Positions 17,990-29,179 are shown, counted from the stretch's first letter. The stretch: 64,000 nucleotides of DNA from Cellulophaga fucicola (GCF_900119145.1 NZ_FPIY01000003.1:1-64000), one strand, 5' to 3'. The notes: generated from the sequence alone by a model not told the origin. A program made the numbers and translations.

Positions 17990-19144
17990 GTGAGCAAAAA
18001 AAACTTAAAATTTAACAGCAAAACTATTCACGGAGGTCAAGAACCAGATAAGGCTTACGGATCTGTAATGCCTCCTATTTACCAAACATCTACGTATGCG
18101 CAATCTAGTCCTGGAGAGCACAAAGGATACGCATATTCTAGGAGTGCAAACCCTACTAGATCTGCATTAGAAAATGCTTTGGCTAGTATAGAAAATGGTA
18201 ATTACGGGCTTGCCTTTGGCAGTGGCTTAGCTGCTATAGATGCCGTTATTAAACTTTTAAGTCCTGGTGATGAAGTTGTAGCTACAGATGATATTTATGG
18301 AGGAAGCTACCGCTTATTTAAACAAATATTTGAGAAATTTGGTATTACTTTTCATTTTATAGGAATGGAAGACACCACTACTATAGAAACTTATATTAAT
18401 AAGAACACTAAACTTATTTGGGTAGAGACGCCAACTAACCCAATGATGAATATTATAGACATTGTTGCTGTTGGCAAAATTGCAAAAAAGCACAATATAC
18501 TTTTAGCCGTAGATAATACTTTTGCAACTCCTTATTTACAAACACCTTTAGATTTAGGCGCAGACATAGTAATGCATTCTGCAACAAAATACTTAGGAGG
18601 TCATAGCGATGTAGTTGTTGGTGCATTGGTAGTTAAAGATAAAGAATTAGCAGATAAATTATACTTTATACAAAATGCTAGTGGTGCTATTTGCGGACCA
18701 ATGGATAGTTTTTTAGTTGTAAGAGGAATAAAAACACTGCATGTTAGAATGCAACGTCACTGCGAGAATGGAAAAGCAATTGCAGAGTACTTAGCAAATC
18801 ATCCTAAAGTAGAAAAAGTTTTTTGGCCCGGTTTTAAAAATCACCCAAATCATACAATTGCAAAAAGTCAAATGAAAGATTTTGGAGGAATGATTTCTTT
18901 TATTCCAAAAGGGGCAAATTATGATGATGCAATAAAAATAGTTGAAAAATTAGAGGTTTTTACTCTAGCCGAAAGTTTAGGTGGCGTAGAAAGTTTAGCA
19001 GGACATCCTGCAAGTATGACACATGCAAGCATACCAAAAGAAGAGCGAGAAAAGAGCGGTATTGTAGATGCTTTAATTAGGATTAGCGTTGGTATTGAAG
19101 ACGAAAATGACCTTATAGATGACCTAAAACAAGCTATAGGATAA
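17990..19144 (+). CDS. metB: Cystathionine gamma-synthase / trans-sulfuration PLP enzyme
   Basis: A PLP-dependent Cys/Met-metabolism enzyme, 384 aa. The cofactor lysine is K200 in HSATKYLGGHSD, with upstream PLP contacts FGSGLAAIDAV and the AVDNTFATPYLQ strand; a Tyr/Arg pair near 49-51 (YSRSANPTR) binds PLP phosphate from the neighbouring subunit. It probably joins O-acyl-homoserine with cysteine or sulfide in methionine synthesis; sequence alone does not separate synthase from lyase, so the symbol is tentative. The start is GTG, fixed by the consensus promoter just upstream. Confidence 0.88.
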   Translation: MSKKNLKFNSKTIHGGQEPDKAYGSVMPPIYQTSTYAQSSPGEHKGYAYSRSANPTRSALENALASIENGNYGLAFGSGLAAIDAVIKLLSPGDEVVATDDIYGGSYRLFKQIFEKFGITFHFIGMEDTTTIETYINKNTKLIWVETPTNPMMNIIDIVAVGKIAKKHNILLAVDNTFATPYLQTPLDLGADIVMHSATKYLGGHSDVVVGALVVKDKELADKLYFIQNASGAICGPMDSFLVVRGIKTLHVRMQRHCENGKAIAEYLANHPKVEKVFWPGFKNHPNHTIAKSQMKDFGGMISFIPKGANYDDAIKIVEKLEVFTLAESLGGVESLAGHPASMTHASIPKEEREKSGIVDALIRISVGIEDENDLIDDLKQAIG

Positions 19145-19194
19145 TGATTTTATCAAAAATTTAAAAAAAGAAGGTTTAAATTATATAAATAGTA

Positions 19195-19202
19195 TAATTT
19201 TG
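19195..19202 (+). promoter_or_regulatory. -7 element for gdhA
   Basis: TAATTTTG matches TAnnTTTG, giving a leader of about 45 nt before the ATG at 19250. No -33 TTG at the usual spacing. Confidence 0.35.
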
Positions 19203-19225
19203 CCGTTATAATTTTAATTCAATAA

Positions 19226-20593
<1,368 letters not shown>

Positions 20594-20610
20594 ACACAAC
20601 TATATATTTT

Positions 20611-20648
20611 AAAAAGCTTCATTAAGATTTACTTAATGAAGCTTTTTT
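20611..20648 (+). terminator. Terminator of gdhA
   Basis: A 16-bp perfect stem (20611-20626 with 20632-20647), 5-nt loop, ending in a T run. Confidence 0.9.
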
Positions 20649-20710
20649 AGTTTAATCTAAAAACTACTACTATACCAAATCACTATCTTTACAATAACTA
20701 AAAACAATAA

Positions 20711-21430
20711 ATGCAAGTAACCACCAAAGCTATAGTCCTTTCCGCACTTAAATATGGAGACAACAGCTTAATTGTAAAAGCATATACATTATCAGACGGT
20801 TTAAAATCTTATTTATTAAAAGGTGTTTTATCATCTAAAAAAGGAAAGATTAAATCTGCTTATTTTCAGCCGTTAACACAATTAGAGCTAGTTGCAGTTC
20901 ATAAAAACAAAGGCACTCTAGAAAGTATTAAAGAAGCAAAGACAAGTTACCACTACCAAACACTACATACTTCTATTGCAAAAAATGCAATGACTCAATT
21001 TTTAGCAGAAATGTTAAGCAATAGTTTATTAGAAGAAGAGCCAAACGAGAACTTGTTTAACTACATAGAAGCATCTTTACAATGGCTAGATACAGAAACA
21101 CAAATTGCCAACTTTCATCTACATTTTTTACTTAGTATTACCAAGTATTTAGGTTTTTACCCCGACAACCATAATGAAGATTATTTTTATTTTGATTTAT
21201 TAGAAGGTAGTTTTACAAATAAACCCTCTTTAAACCCTATTTTAGAAGGGAAAAATTTAAACTACTTTAAAGTGTTTTTAGGCATAAATTTTGATGCAAT
21301 ACATACAGTAAAGATGAATAAAACCGATAGGCAAGATTTACTAAAGTCGCTTATTTTGTATTTTGAATTACATTTGCAAGGATTTAGAAAGCCAAAATCT
21401 CTTGTTATTTTAAATGAAATTTTTCGTTAG
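20711..21430 (+). CDS. recO: DNA repair protein RecO
   Basis: Recombination mediator that with RecR loads RecA on SSB-coated gaps. It has the N-terminal OB-fold pattern TKAIVLSALKYGDNSLIVKAYT, then the helical C-terminal domain. Its 239 aa are the usual length. The zinc-binding cysteine pairs of many RecO proteins are absent, which I believe is normal in Bacteroidota. The stop is directly followed by the start of a TonB receptor gene. Confidence 0.93.
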   Translation: MQVTTKAIVLSALKYGDNSLIVKAYTLSDGLKSYLLKGVLSSKKGKIKSAYFQPLTQLELVAVHKNKGTLESIKEAKTSYHYQTLHTSIAKNAMTQFLAEMLSNSLLEEEPNENLFNYIEASLQWLDTETQIANFHLHFLLSITKYLGFYPDNHNEDYFYFDLLEGSFTNKPSLNPILEGKNLNYFKVFLGINFDAIHTVKMNKTDRQDLLKSLILYFELHLQGFRKPKSLVILNEIFR

Positions 21431-21431
21431 T

Positions 21432-23843
21432 ATGAACAAAGCTTTTTTTATTCTTTTTTTATTCTTTTTCAACAGCAGTTTTGCTCAAGAAATTATCATT
21501 TTAGATCAGGATACAAAAGAACCAATACAAGATGTTGCTATCTTCAATTCCGATAAAAGTAAAACAGCACTAACTACATTTAATGGCAACGCAGATCTTT
21601 CCGTTTTTAATAAAAACGAACGTATTACCCTAAAGCACATTGGATATCAAACTAAAAAGACAACAAAAAATTTACTGTTAAAAAGAGGTAAAACTATCTA
21701 CTTGGTTTTAGCTGTGGAAGAATTAGACGGTATTGTAATGTCTGTTTCTAAATGGGAACAACAGAAAAAAGACATACCACAAAAGGTAGTTTCAATTTCA
21801 GAAAAAACAATTGCTTTTACAAACCCCCAAACTGCTGCCGACCTTCTGCAGAAAAGCGGAAAAATATTTGTACAAAAGAGTCAACTTGGTGGAGGAAGTC
21901 CTATGATTAGAGGGTTTGCGACTAACAGATTATTAATAACTGTAGACGGCGTACGTATGAACAACGCTATATTTAGAGGTGGAAACTTACAAAACGTTAT
22001 CGCTATAGATCCTTTTTCTATAAACAATACCGAGGTTATTTTTGGTCCTGGATCGGTTATTTATGGTAGTGATGCTATTGGTGGTGTTCTAAACTTTTAT
22101 GCTAAAAAACCCGTATTCTCAAAAACTGAAGAAGCAAATATATCTGGCAATACCACATATAGATTTTCTACTGCCAACTCAGAAAACACAATACACGCAG
22201 ACATAAACTACGGCAAACAAAAATGGGCTTTTTTAACTAGTGTTACTTATAGTGATTTTGACGATTTAAAAATGGGTGAACATGGTCCTGATTCTTACTT
22301 AAGACAAAATTATGCAGAGACTATAAACAATGAAGACGCACTAACAATTAATAGCAACCCTAAAAAACAAGTAACGTCTGGCTACAACCAAATTAACGCA
22401 ATGCAGAAAATTGCATTTAAACCAAATAATAACTGGAATTACGAGTTAGGATTGTATTTTTCTGAAACATCTGACTTTAGTAGATACGACAGACTTATTA
22501 GACCTTCTAAAGACGAAACTGGGTTGCGTTCTGCAGAATGGTATTATGGCCCACAAGAGTGGTTTATGAGTAAAATAGGGATGCAACACCAAGGCAAAGG
22601 CAAATTTTACGACAGGTTAAAAATAAACGCAGCATATCAGCATTTTGGAGAAAGCAGGAACGATAGAGACTTTGGTTCTACAACATTAAATACAACAGAA
22701 GAAAATGTAGATGCATTTTCTACTAATATAGATTTTGAAAACAAAAGAATTGGAGACTTACGTCTTTATTACGGCTTAGAATATGTATTTAACAAAATAA
22801 ACTCTAAAGGCTTTGAAACCGATACAGAAAGTAAACAGATTACAAATGCAGCATCTAGATATCCAGACAATTCTAGATGGCAAACAACAGCCGGCTATAT
22901 TAACGCTGAGTACAAAGCTAAACCTAACCTAACACTGTTGTCTGGTTTACGCTATAGTCACGTTTGGATTAATGCTGAATTTGACAAAACATTTTACCCT
23001 TTTCCTTTTGACGATGCAAACTTAAATACGGGCGCATTAACAGGAAGCATTGGACTAAGCTGGTTTCCTAAAGAAAGTTTTCAGGTTACATTTAATGGAT
23101 CTACAGGTTTTAGAGCTCCCAATATAGACGATGTTGGTAAAATTTTTGATTCGGAACCTGGCTCTGTAGTTGTTCCTAATCCAGATTTAGAGGCAGAATA
23201 CGCATACAATGCTGATTTAGGAATTCAAAAAAACTTTAACGACAAGGTTATTATTAAAGGAGCTGTATTTTATACTTACCTAGTTGACGCCTTAGTGCGC
23301 AGAGATTTTACTTTTAATGGTGAAACCGAAATTGAATACCACGGAGAATTAAGTAACGTACAAGCAATACAAAATGCAGCCAAGGCTTATGTTCATGGGT
23401 TTGAATTTGGAGTAGATGCCTATTTCACAGAACACCTATCACTATCATCTAACTTAACTTTTACAAAAGGTATTGAAGAGGAAGAAGATGGAACCGAATC
23501 TCCTGGTAGACACGTAGCACCAACTTTTGGAGATGTACATTTAATCTGGAAAAACGATAAATTAAAAACCGATTTATTTTTCAACTTTAATGGTGAAGTT
23601 TCATACAACAACTTATCATCATCAGAACGTAGTAAAGATTACATTTATGCAACAGACAGTAACGGAAACCCATACAGTCCTAATTGGCAAACTTTAAATT
23701 TACACACGAGTTATCAAATCACAAATAAAATAAAAGCTACTCTTGGCTGGGAAAATATTACAAACCAACGCTACAGAACATACTCATCTGGTATTGTTGC
23801 GCCAGGCACAAATTTAATTTCATCTATTAGTTATCAATTTTAA
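21432..23843 (+). CDS. TonB-dependent outer-membrane receptor, possibly haem/haemoprotein type
   Basis: An outer-membrane active-transport receptor of about 803 aa. I place the start at ATG 21432, one base after the recO stop, because it gives a clean signal peptide (MNKAFF...SSFAQ); an upstream in-frame ATG at 21414 would overlap recO and add six residues. A carboxypeptidase-like domain (about 20-105) precedes the plug (PMIRGFATNRLLITVDGVRMNN, then GPGSVIYGSDAIGGVLNFY) and the barrel. FRAP and NPDL boxes in GFRAPNID and VVPNPDLEAEYA recall haem/haemoglobin receptors but also occur elsewhere, so the ligand is uncertain. Confidence 0.88.
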   Translation: MNKAFFILFLFFFNSSFAQEIIILDQDTKEPIQDVAIFNSDKSKTALTTFNGNADLSVFNKNERITLKHIGYQTKKTTKNLLLKRGKTIYLVLAVEELDGIVMSVSKWEQQKKDIPQKVVSISEKTIAFTNPQTAADLLQKSGKIFVQKSQLGGGSPMIRGFATNRLLITVDGVRMNNAIFRGGNLQNVIAIDPFSINNTEVIFGPGSVIYGSDAIGGVLNFYAKKPVFSKTEEANISGNTTYRFSTANSENTIHADINYGKQKWAFLTSVTYSDFDDLKMGEHGPDSYLRQNYAETINNEDALTINSNPKKQVTSGYNQINAMQKIAFKPNNNWNYELGLYFSETSDFSRYDRLIRPSKDETGLRSAEWYYGPQEWFMSKIGMQHQGKGKFYDRLKINAAYQHFGESRNDRDFGSTTLNTTEENVDAFSTNIDFENKRIGDLRLYYGLEYVFNKINSKGFETDTESKQITNAASRYPDNSRWQTTAGYINAEYKAKPNLTLLSGLRYSHVWINAEFDKTFYPFPFDDANLNTGALTGSIGLSWFPKESFQVTFNGSTGFRAPNIDDVGKIFDSEPGSVVVPNPDLEAEYAYNADLGIQKNFNDKVIIKGAVFYTYLVDALVRRDFTFNGETEIEYHGELSNVQAIQNAAKAYVHGFEFGVDAYFTEHLSLSSNLTFTKGIEEEEDGTESPGRHVAPTFGDVHLIWKNDKLKTDLFFNFNGEVSYNNLSSSERSKDYIYATDSNGNPYSPNWQTLNLHTSYQITNKIKATLGWENITNQRYRTYSSGIVAPGTNLISSISYQF

Positions 23844-23860
23844 AAAGTTTAAGGCATAAA

Positions 23861-23892
23861 AAAAGCCCGATTAAGTTAATAATCGAGCTTTT
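23861..23892. terminator. Bidirectional terminator
   Basis: A 13-position stem with one mismatch (23861-23873 with 23880-23892) and A/T flanks, between the convergent TonB receptor and helical lipoprotein genes. Confidence 0.75.
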
Positions 23893-23914
23893 AAAGTATA
23901 TTTAAAAATATATC

Positions 23915-24358
23915 TTAGTTAGTCATTTTAGTTGCATATTCTTGCAATTCTTTAGACTTAGCTGTCATATATTCAGTTAACTTTTTAGCATCATCAGCAG
24001 AAAGATTTTTCATAACCTCTTGAGATTTAGTAGCTAACTCTTGAGATTTAGTACCAAGTGCAGCAAGAGCTGTCATATTTTTGCTTTCAGCAGCTTCTTT
24101 ATATTCATTAACGTATTCGTCATATGTTTTAACGTATTCTGCTACTGCAGCATCATCAAAACTTGGAACACCGTCAACAGCTTCAGTTACAGCTTCTTTA
24201 GTTTCTTCAACAACCTCTTTAGTTTTGTTTGCAGTGTCTTCTGCAGCTTTTTCTACTTCTTCAGTAGCTTCTTTTGCTTTATCAGTAGCTTCTTTACAAG
24301 AAACAAATGATACACTTAAAGCTAACATTAATGCAGAACCTAAGATTAATTTTTTCAT
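23915..24358 (-). CDS. Small helical lipoprotein of unknown function
   Basis: A 147-aa protein with lipobox FVSC (Cys22). About 40 residues of low-complexity Lys/Glu/Ala/Thr heptad-like sequence follow (K-E-A-T-D-K-A-K pattern), then an amphipathic helical region rich in Lys, Glu and Ala ending YATKMTN. I do not recognise a family. It probably forms a coiled coil on the membrane. Abundant short lipoproteins of this kind occur in Bacteroidota. It is a single gene with a -7 element 68 nt upstream. Confidence 0.7.
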   Translation of the reverse strand: MKKLILGSALMLALSVSFVSCKEATDKAKEATEEVEKAAEDTANKTKEVVEETKEAVTEAVDGVPSFDDAAVAEYVKTYDEYVNEYKEAAESKNMTALAALGTKSQELATKSQEVMKNLSADDAKKLTEYMTAKSKELQEYATKMTN

Positions 24359-24425
24359 TCTTTTTTAGTTTTTATTGTTTGTTATGTTATACCTAATCTA
24401 CGTGTTAAAACATATTTTAGATGTG

Positions 24426-24433
24426 CAAACCTA
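24426..24433 (-). promoter_or_regulatory. -7 element for the helical lipoprotein gene
   Basis: The minus strand reads TAGGTTTG. The rest of 24359-24698 is very A/T-rich, with no ORF or hairpin that I can support. Confidence 0.35.
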
Positions 24434-24657
24434 AAAAAAACTTTGGTATTTATGTTAAGAAAAGCCTAAAAACTTCAATAATTGTTTAAAACATAACGTT
24501 TTATAAACGTTAAAAAACCATTTTTATTTCTTACAAAAACCATCTCTTTTACCCACAAAACAAAAAATAATTAACCTAAATTTTATTAAAAAAAAGGAAA
24601 GCAATAAAAAGACTACGCTTTTGTATTTTGAAAAACTATTATTCACTCAAAATTCAT

Positions 24658-24665
24658 TAGTTTTG
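24658..24665 (+). promoter_or_regulatory. -7 element for ileS
   Basis: TAGTTTTG, 33 nt before the ileS ATG. A TTG 27 nt upstream is further than the usual spacing. No T-box leader is visible. Confidence 0.35.
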
Positions 24666-24698
24666 CAAACTTAAAATGTAGTACCAGAAGCACTTAAT

Positions 24699-27600
24699 AT
24701 GAAGTTTGAGGAATATAAAGGATTAGACCTACCAAAAGTAGCAGAGAACATACTAGAATATTGGAAAGAGAACAATATTTTTGAAAAAAGTGTTACCAAT
24801 AGAGAAGGCAAAGAGGGATATGTATTTTTTGAAGGCCCGCCGTCTGCAAATGGTATGCCTGGCATACACCACGTAATGGCGCGTACTATAAAAGATATTT
24901 TTCCTCGTTATAAGACCATGAAGGGATATCAAGTTAAGCGTAAAGCTGGCTGGGATACCCATGGTTTACCTATAGAACTTGGTGTAGAAAAAGAATTAGG
25001 TATCACCAAAGAAGATATTGGCAAAAAAATATCTGTAGAAGAATACAACGCTGCTTGTAAAAAAGCGGTAATGCGTTACACAGATGCTTGGAACAAAATG
25101 ACTGAGCAAGTTGGGTATTGGGTAGATATGGAAGACCCATACATAACATACAAGTCTAAATATATGGAATCTGTTTGGTGGCTACTAAAACAGATTTACA
25201 ACAAAGACCTTATTTACAAAGGGTATACAATACAACCATACTCTCCTAAAGCGGGCACAGGACTTAGTTCTCATGAACTAAACCAACCTGGCACCTACCA
25301 AGATGTTACAGACACAACGGTTACTGCTCAATTTAAAGCTAATAAAGAAACATTACCAAAAGCATTTAAAGATGTAGATGGCGATATCTTTTTTATTGCC
25401 TGGACAACAACACCTTGGACCTTACCATCTAACACAGCCTTAACTGTTGGTCCTAAAATAGAATATGTTTTAGTACAAACTTTTAATCAATATACGTTTG
25501 AACCTATTAAGGTAGTACTTGCAAAAAGTTTATTAGGCAAACAGTTTAGCGGTAAATTTATAGCTGCAGAAAGTGACGATGATTTTACAAACTACACTTC
25601 AGCAGACAAAAAAATACCATATAAAGTTTTAGCAGAAGTTAAAGGTACAGATCTTGTAAATGCTACTTATGAGCAATTAATGGATTATGTATTACCTTAC
25701 CAAAATGCAGAAAATGCATTTAGAGTAATATCTGGCGATTTTGTTACTACGGAAGATGGTACTGGTATAGTACACACTGCCCCAACTTTTGGTGCAGATG
25801 ATGCAATGGTTGCTAAACAGGCAACACCAGAAATACCACCAATGTTGGTGTTAGACGAAAATGACAATCCTGTTCCTTTAGTAGATTTACAAGGTAAATT
25901 TAGAAAAGAACTAAAAGAACTTGGCGGCAAATATGTTAAAAACGAATATTACAACGATGGTGAAGCACCAGAGCGTTCTATAGATGTAGAAATCGCCATA
26001 AAATTAAAAGAAGAAAACAGAGCATTTAAAGTAGAAAAATATGTGCACAGTTACCCTAACTGCTGGCGCACAGACAAACCTATACTTTATTACCCACTAG
26101 ACTCTTGGTTTATTAAGGTAACAGATGTAAAAGATAAAATGTTTAACCTAAACGAAACTATAAACTGGAAACCTAAATCTACAGGTGAAGGACGTTTTGG
26201 TAACTGGTTAGCAAATGCAAATGACTGGAACCTATCTAGATCTCGCTATTGGGGTATTCCTTTACCAATTTGGAGAACAGAAGATGGTAAAGAAGAAATA
26301 ATAATTGGTTCTGTTTCTGAGTTAAAAGAGGAAATGGCCAAAGCATTAAAAGCTGGCGTTCTTGAAAAAGATATTTTTGAAGATTTTGTTGTAGGTGATA
26401 TGTCTGAAGACAACTACGACAAAATAGATCTTCACAAAAATATTGTCGATCAAATTACATTAGTTTCTGCTAGCGGAAAACCAATGAAAAGAGAAAGTGA
26501 CTTAATAGATGTTTGGTTTGACAGTGGCTCTATGCCTTATGCACAATGGCACTATCCTTTTGAAAACAAAGAATTAATAGACGACAACAAAGCGTATCCT
26601 GCAGATTTTATAGCTGAAGGCGTAGACCAAACTCGTGGCTGGTTCTATACACTACACGCTATTTCTACAATGGTTTTTGATTCTGTTGCATATAAAAACG
26701 TAGTATCTAACGGTTTGGTTTTAGATAAAGACGGTAAAAAAATGTCTAAGCGTTTAGGTAATGCTGTAGATCCTTTTGAAACTATGAACGAGTTTGGACC
26801 AGATGCTACTCGCTGGTACATGATCTCTAATGCAAACCCTTGGGACAACCTAAAGTTTGACCTAGAAGGTATTGCAGAAGTAAAAAGAAAGTTCTTTGGT
26901 ACATTATACAACACCTACTCTTTCTTCTCACTTTACGCTAACATAGATAACTTTAGCTACACAGAAGAAGATATCGCTTTAGAAGAGCGTCCAGAGATAG
27001 ACCAATGGATATTATCAGAATTACACACCCTTATTAATAAGGTAGATTTAGCTTACGAAGATTACGAGTCTACAAAAGCAGCAAGATTTATATCTTACTT
27101 TGTACAAGAAAACTTAAGTAACTGGTACGTTCGTTTATGCAGAAGACGTTTCTGGAAAGGAGATTACCAACAAGATAAAATATCTGCTTACCAAACATTG
27201 TATACTTGTTTAGAAACAGTAGCTAAATTATCGGCTCCTATTGCTCCATTTTTTATGGACAGACTTTACAAAGACTTAACTCAGGCAACCACTAAAGAAA
27301 ATGCTGAAAGTGTACATTTGGCTGACTTTCCAAAATACAATGAAGACTTAGTAAATAAGGATCTTGAAAGTAAAATGGAAAAGGCACAGACAATATCGTC
27401 TCTAGTATTATCTATTCGTCAAAAAGAAAAAATAAAAGTACGCCAACCATTACAAAGAATAATGGTTCCTGTATTAGACGAAAAGCAAAAACACGAGATA
27501 GAAGCTGTAGCAGATTTAATTAAGTCTGAAGTAAACGTAAAAGAAATAGAGCTTTTAGATGATGCCTCTGGCATATTGGTAAAACAAATAAAACCAAACT

Positions 27601-28100
27601 TTAAAACTTTAGGCCCTAAGTACGGTAAGGATATGAAGCTGATTGCCAATGCAGTAAGTAAATTAGACCAAGATGACATCCAAAAAATTGAGCAAAACGG
27701 CGAAATAATTATTGCAATTGAGAATAAAAGTATTAATTTACAGCTGCAAGATGTAGAGATTTTGTCTCAAGATATAGAAGGATGGTTAGTTGCTAGTTCT
27801 GGTAGTTTAACTGTTGCTCTAGATGTTACAATTAGTGAAGATCTTAGAAAAGAAGGTATTGCTAGAGAACTAGTAAACAGAATACAAAATCTAAGAAAAG
27901 AATCTGGTTTTGAAGTAACAGACAAGATTGATATAAAAATATTAAAAGATGGTTATGTGGAGAATGCTGTTGCAGACAACATAGCTTATATTAAAACTGA
28001 AACATTAACAGCGGAACTTAATTTTGAGGAAAAACTGGACAATGGCACAACAATTGCTTTTGATGAAGTAAATACAAAATTGTTTATCCAAAAACATTAA
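24699..28100 (+). CDS. ileS: Isoleucyl-tRNA synthetase (long, eukaryote-like form)
   Basis: Charges tRNA-Ile. A class I synthetase with the HIGH-type site GIHH at residues 55-58 (GPPSANGMPGIHHVMA), an editing domain in the middle with TTPWTLPSNTAL and GTGIVHTAPTFGADD, the KMSKS loop KKMSKRLGN near residue 682, and the anticodon-binding domain after it. At 1133 aa it is longer than the bacterial IleRS1 type and lacks the C-terminal zinc finger; instead it ends in a DUF5915-like region, as in the eukaryote-like IleRS2 group. That group is known for low mupirocin sensitivity. The dksA-like gene follows 4 nt later. Confidence 0.96.
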   Translation: MKFEEYKGLDLPKVAENILEYWKENNIFEKSVTNREGKEGYVFFEGPPSANGMPGIHHVMARTIKDIFPRYKTMKGYQVKRKAGWDTHGLPIELGVEKELGITKEDIGKKISVEEYNAACKKAVMRYTDAWNKMTEQVGYWVDMEDPYITYKSKYMESVWWLLKQIYNKDLIYKGYTIQPYSPKAGTGLSSHELNQPGTYQDVTDTTVTAQFKANKETLPKAFKDVDGDIFFIAWTTTPWTLPSNTALTVGPKIEYVLVQTFNQYTFEPIKVVLAKSLLGKQFSGKFIAAESDDDFTNYTSADKKIPYKVLAEVKGTDLVNATYEQLMDYVLPYQNAENAFRVISGDFVTTEDGTGIVHTAPTFGADDAMVAKQATPEIPPMLVLDENDNPVPLVDLQGKFRKELKELGGKYVKNEYYNDGEAPERSIDVEIAIKLKEENRAFKVEKYVHSYPNCWRTDKPILYYPLDSWFIKVTDVKDKMFNLNETINWKPKSTGEGRFGNWLANANDWNLSRSRYWGIPLPIWRTEDGKEEIIIGSVSELKEEMAKALKAGVLEKDIFEDFVVGDMSEDNYDKIDLHKNIVDQITLVSASGKPMKRESDLIDVWFDSGSMPYAQWHYPFENKELIDDNKAYPADFIAEGVDQTRGWFYTLHAISTMVFDSVAYKNVVSNGLVLDKDGKKMSKRLGNAVDPFETMNEFGPDATRWYMISNANPWDNLKFDLEGIAEVKRKFFGTLYNTYSFFSLYANIDNFSYTEEDIALEERPEIDQWILSELHTLINKVDLAYEDYESTKAARFISYFVQENLSNWYVRLCRRRFWKGDYQQDKISAYQTLYTCLETVAKLSAPIAPFFMDRLYKDLTQATTKENAESVHLADFPKYNEDLVNKDLESKMEKAQTISSLVLSIRQKEKIKVRQPLQRIMVPVLDEKQKHEIEAVADLIKSEVNVKEIELLDDASGILVKQIKPNFKTLGPKYGKDMKLIANAVSKLDQDDIQKIEQNGEIIIAIENKSINLQLQDVEILSQDIEGWLVASSGSLTVALDVTISEDLRKEGIARELVNRIQNLRKESGFEVTDKIDIKILKDGYVENAVADNIAYIKTETLTAELNFEEKLDNGTTIAFDEVNTKLFIQKH

Positions 28101-28104
28101 AACT

Positions 28105-28488
28105 ATGGCGCAAGAATTAAACGTGAGATACGGCGATAAAGACTTAGAAGAATTTAAAGTTCTTATTACTGAAAAAATTGACAAAGCTAAAGAGCATTTA
28201 GAACTTTTAAAAAGTGCTTATATGAATGATGGTAATAACGGTACAGATGATACTTCGCCAACATTTAAAGCTTTTGAAGAAGGCTCACAAACAATGAGCA
28301 AAGAAGCAAATACACAATTAGCTATTCGTCAAGAAAAATTTATTCGCGATTTAAAGAATGCAATATTACGTATAGAAAACAAAACATATGGTGTATGCAG
28401 AGTTACTGGTAAATTAATAAACAAAGAACGTTTAAAACTAGTACCACACGCAACACTTAGCATAGAAGCTAAAAATATGCAGAAATAA
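28105..28488 (+). CDS. DksA/TraR-family protein with degenerate zinc finger
   Basis: A 127-aa protein of the DksA/TraR type: a coiled-coil N-terminal part with Asp-rich turn, then YGVCRVTGKLINKERLKLVPHATLS, which aligns with the zinc finger Y-G-x-C-x-x-C-G-x-x-I-x-x-x-R-L. Only the first of four cysteines remains; the others are Thr, Ser and Ala. The fold probably holds without zinc. It may bind the RNA polymerase secondary channel. It is co-transcribed with ileS and ends in a strong terminator. Confidence 0.85.
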   Translation: MAQELNVRYGDKDLEEFKVLITEKIDKAKEHLELLKSAYMNDGNNGTDDTSPTFKAFEEGSQTMSKEANTQLAIRQEKFIRDLKNAILRIENKTYGVCRVTGKLINKERLKLVPHATLSIEAKNMQK

Positions 28489-28490
28489 AC

Positions 28491-28515
28491 AAACGCCCTT
28501 TTTAGGGCGTTTTTT
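28491..28515 (+). terminator. Terminator of the ileS operon
   Basis: A 9-bp stem AAACGCCCT/AGGGCGTTT (28491-28499 with 28504-28512), 4-nt T loop, then a T run. A classic intrinsic terminator. Confidence 0.92.
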
Positions 28516-28525
28516 AATACATTAA

Positions 28526-29146
28526 ATGAAATCCCTTATAATTATATTAATTGCTTTTTCTTTCAATTTTTTGGTTGCCCAAAAAATTGTAGAAAAATCT
28601 GTTCTTAACGATCATATTTCTTTAATTAATATTAATTCTGAGAACTGTTACGATGTTACTTTAGAAACAGCCAACACAAATGACGTTACTGTCTCTGCCA
28701 CCATAGATGGTGAATATCAAAAAGACTTACTTTTAGAAATTAAAGAAGAAGCTTCTAGCGTATTTATTACCACAGGCTTTAGTCCAACATTTACCAACCC
28801 AAATGATAAGCTTAGCGCACACAAAGTAATATCTATCTCTTTACATATTGTTTTACCAAACTACAAAAATGTAAGAGTGTATGGCAAGAGTTCTAATATA
28901 ACAGCTTCTGGCAAGTATAAAAATATAGACATATCCTTATCAGACGGTTATTGTCTTTTAAAAAATATTAAAGAGACAATTTCTGCAACTACACAAAGTG
29001 GCAATATTATAGTAGAAAGTAATAATGCTAACGTAACAGCAAAATCTAAATACGGAGAAATTGTTACTGATAAACTTACAAAAGGCAACATAATTTTCAA
29101 CTTATCTACCATTACAGGAAACATACACATCTCTAAAACCAAATAA
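28526..29146 (+). CDS. Exported putative-adhesin-like (DUF4097-type) protein
   Basis: A 206-aa protein with a signal peptide ending LVAQ and then regular short beta-strands: HIVLPNYKNVRVYGKSSNI, DISLSDGYCLLKNI, ISATTQSGNIIVES, NVTAKSKYGEIVT, NIIFNLSTITGNIHI. The SGNI/GEIV/TGNI turns are typical of the DUF4097/DUF2807 right-handed beta-helix proteins. Function unknown. It sits just after a terminator and 33 nt before lspA, which has its own -7 element. Confidence 0.65.
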   Translation: MKSLIIILIAFSFNFLVAQKIVEKSVLNDHISLININSENCYDVTLETANTNDVTVSATIDGEYQKDLLLEIKEEASSVFITTGFSPTFTNPNDKLSAHKVISISLHIVLPNYKNVRVYGKSSNITASGKYKNIDISLSDGYCLLKNIKETISATTQSGNIIVESNNANVTAKSKYGEIVTDKLTKGNIIFNLSTITGNIHISKTK

Positions 29147-29151
29147 TTGTC

Positions 29152-29159
29152 TATTTTTG
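29152..29159 (+). promoter_or_regulatory. -7 element for lspA
   Basis: TATTTTTG, 20 nt before the lspA start; no -33 at normal spacing. Confidence 0.35.
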
Positions 29160-29179
29160 CCAGATCTATCTTGTAAAGA

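Noticed and set aside
21414-21431. Upstream start of the TonB receptor overlapping recO
   Set aside because: The in-frame ATG at 21432 gives a normal signal peptide; the earlier start adds six residues ahead of it.
24041-24368. Two plus-strand ORFs of 89 and 95 aa opposite the helical lipoprotein
   Set aside because: They are low-complexity mirror images (Phe/Ser or Ser/Ala runs) of the Lys/Glu/Ala-rich lipoprotein on the other strand.
24359-24698. Possible T-box or other tRNA-sensing leader before ileS
   Set aside because: No T-box sequence or terminator/antiterminator pair was visible; the predicted leader is only about 30 nt long.
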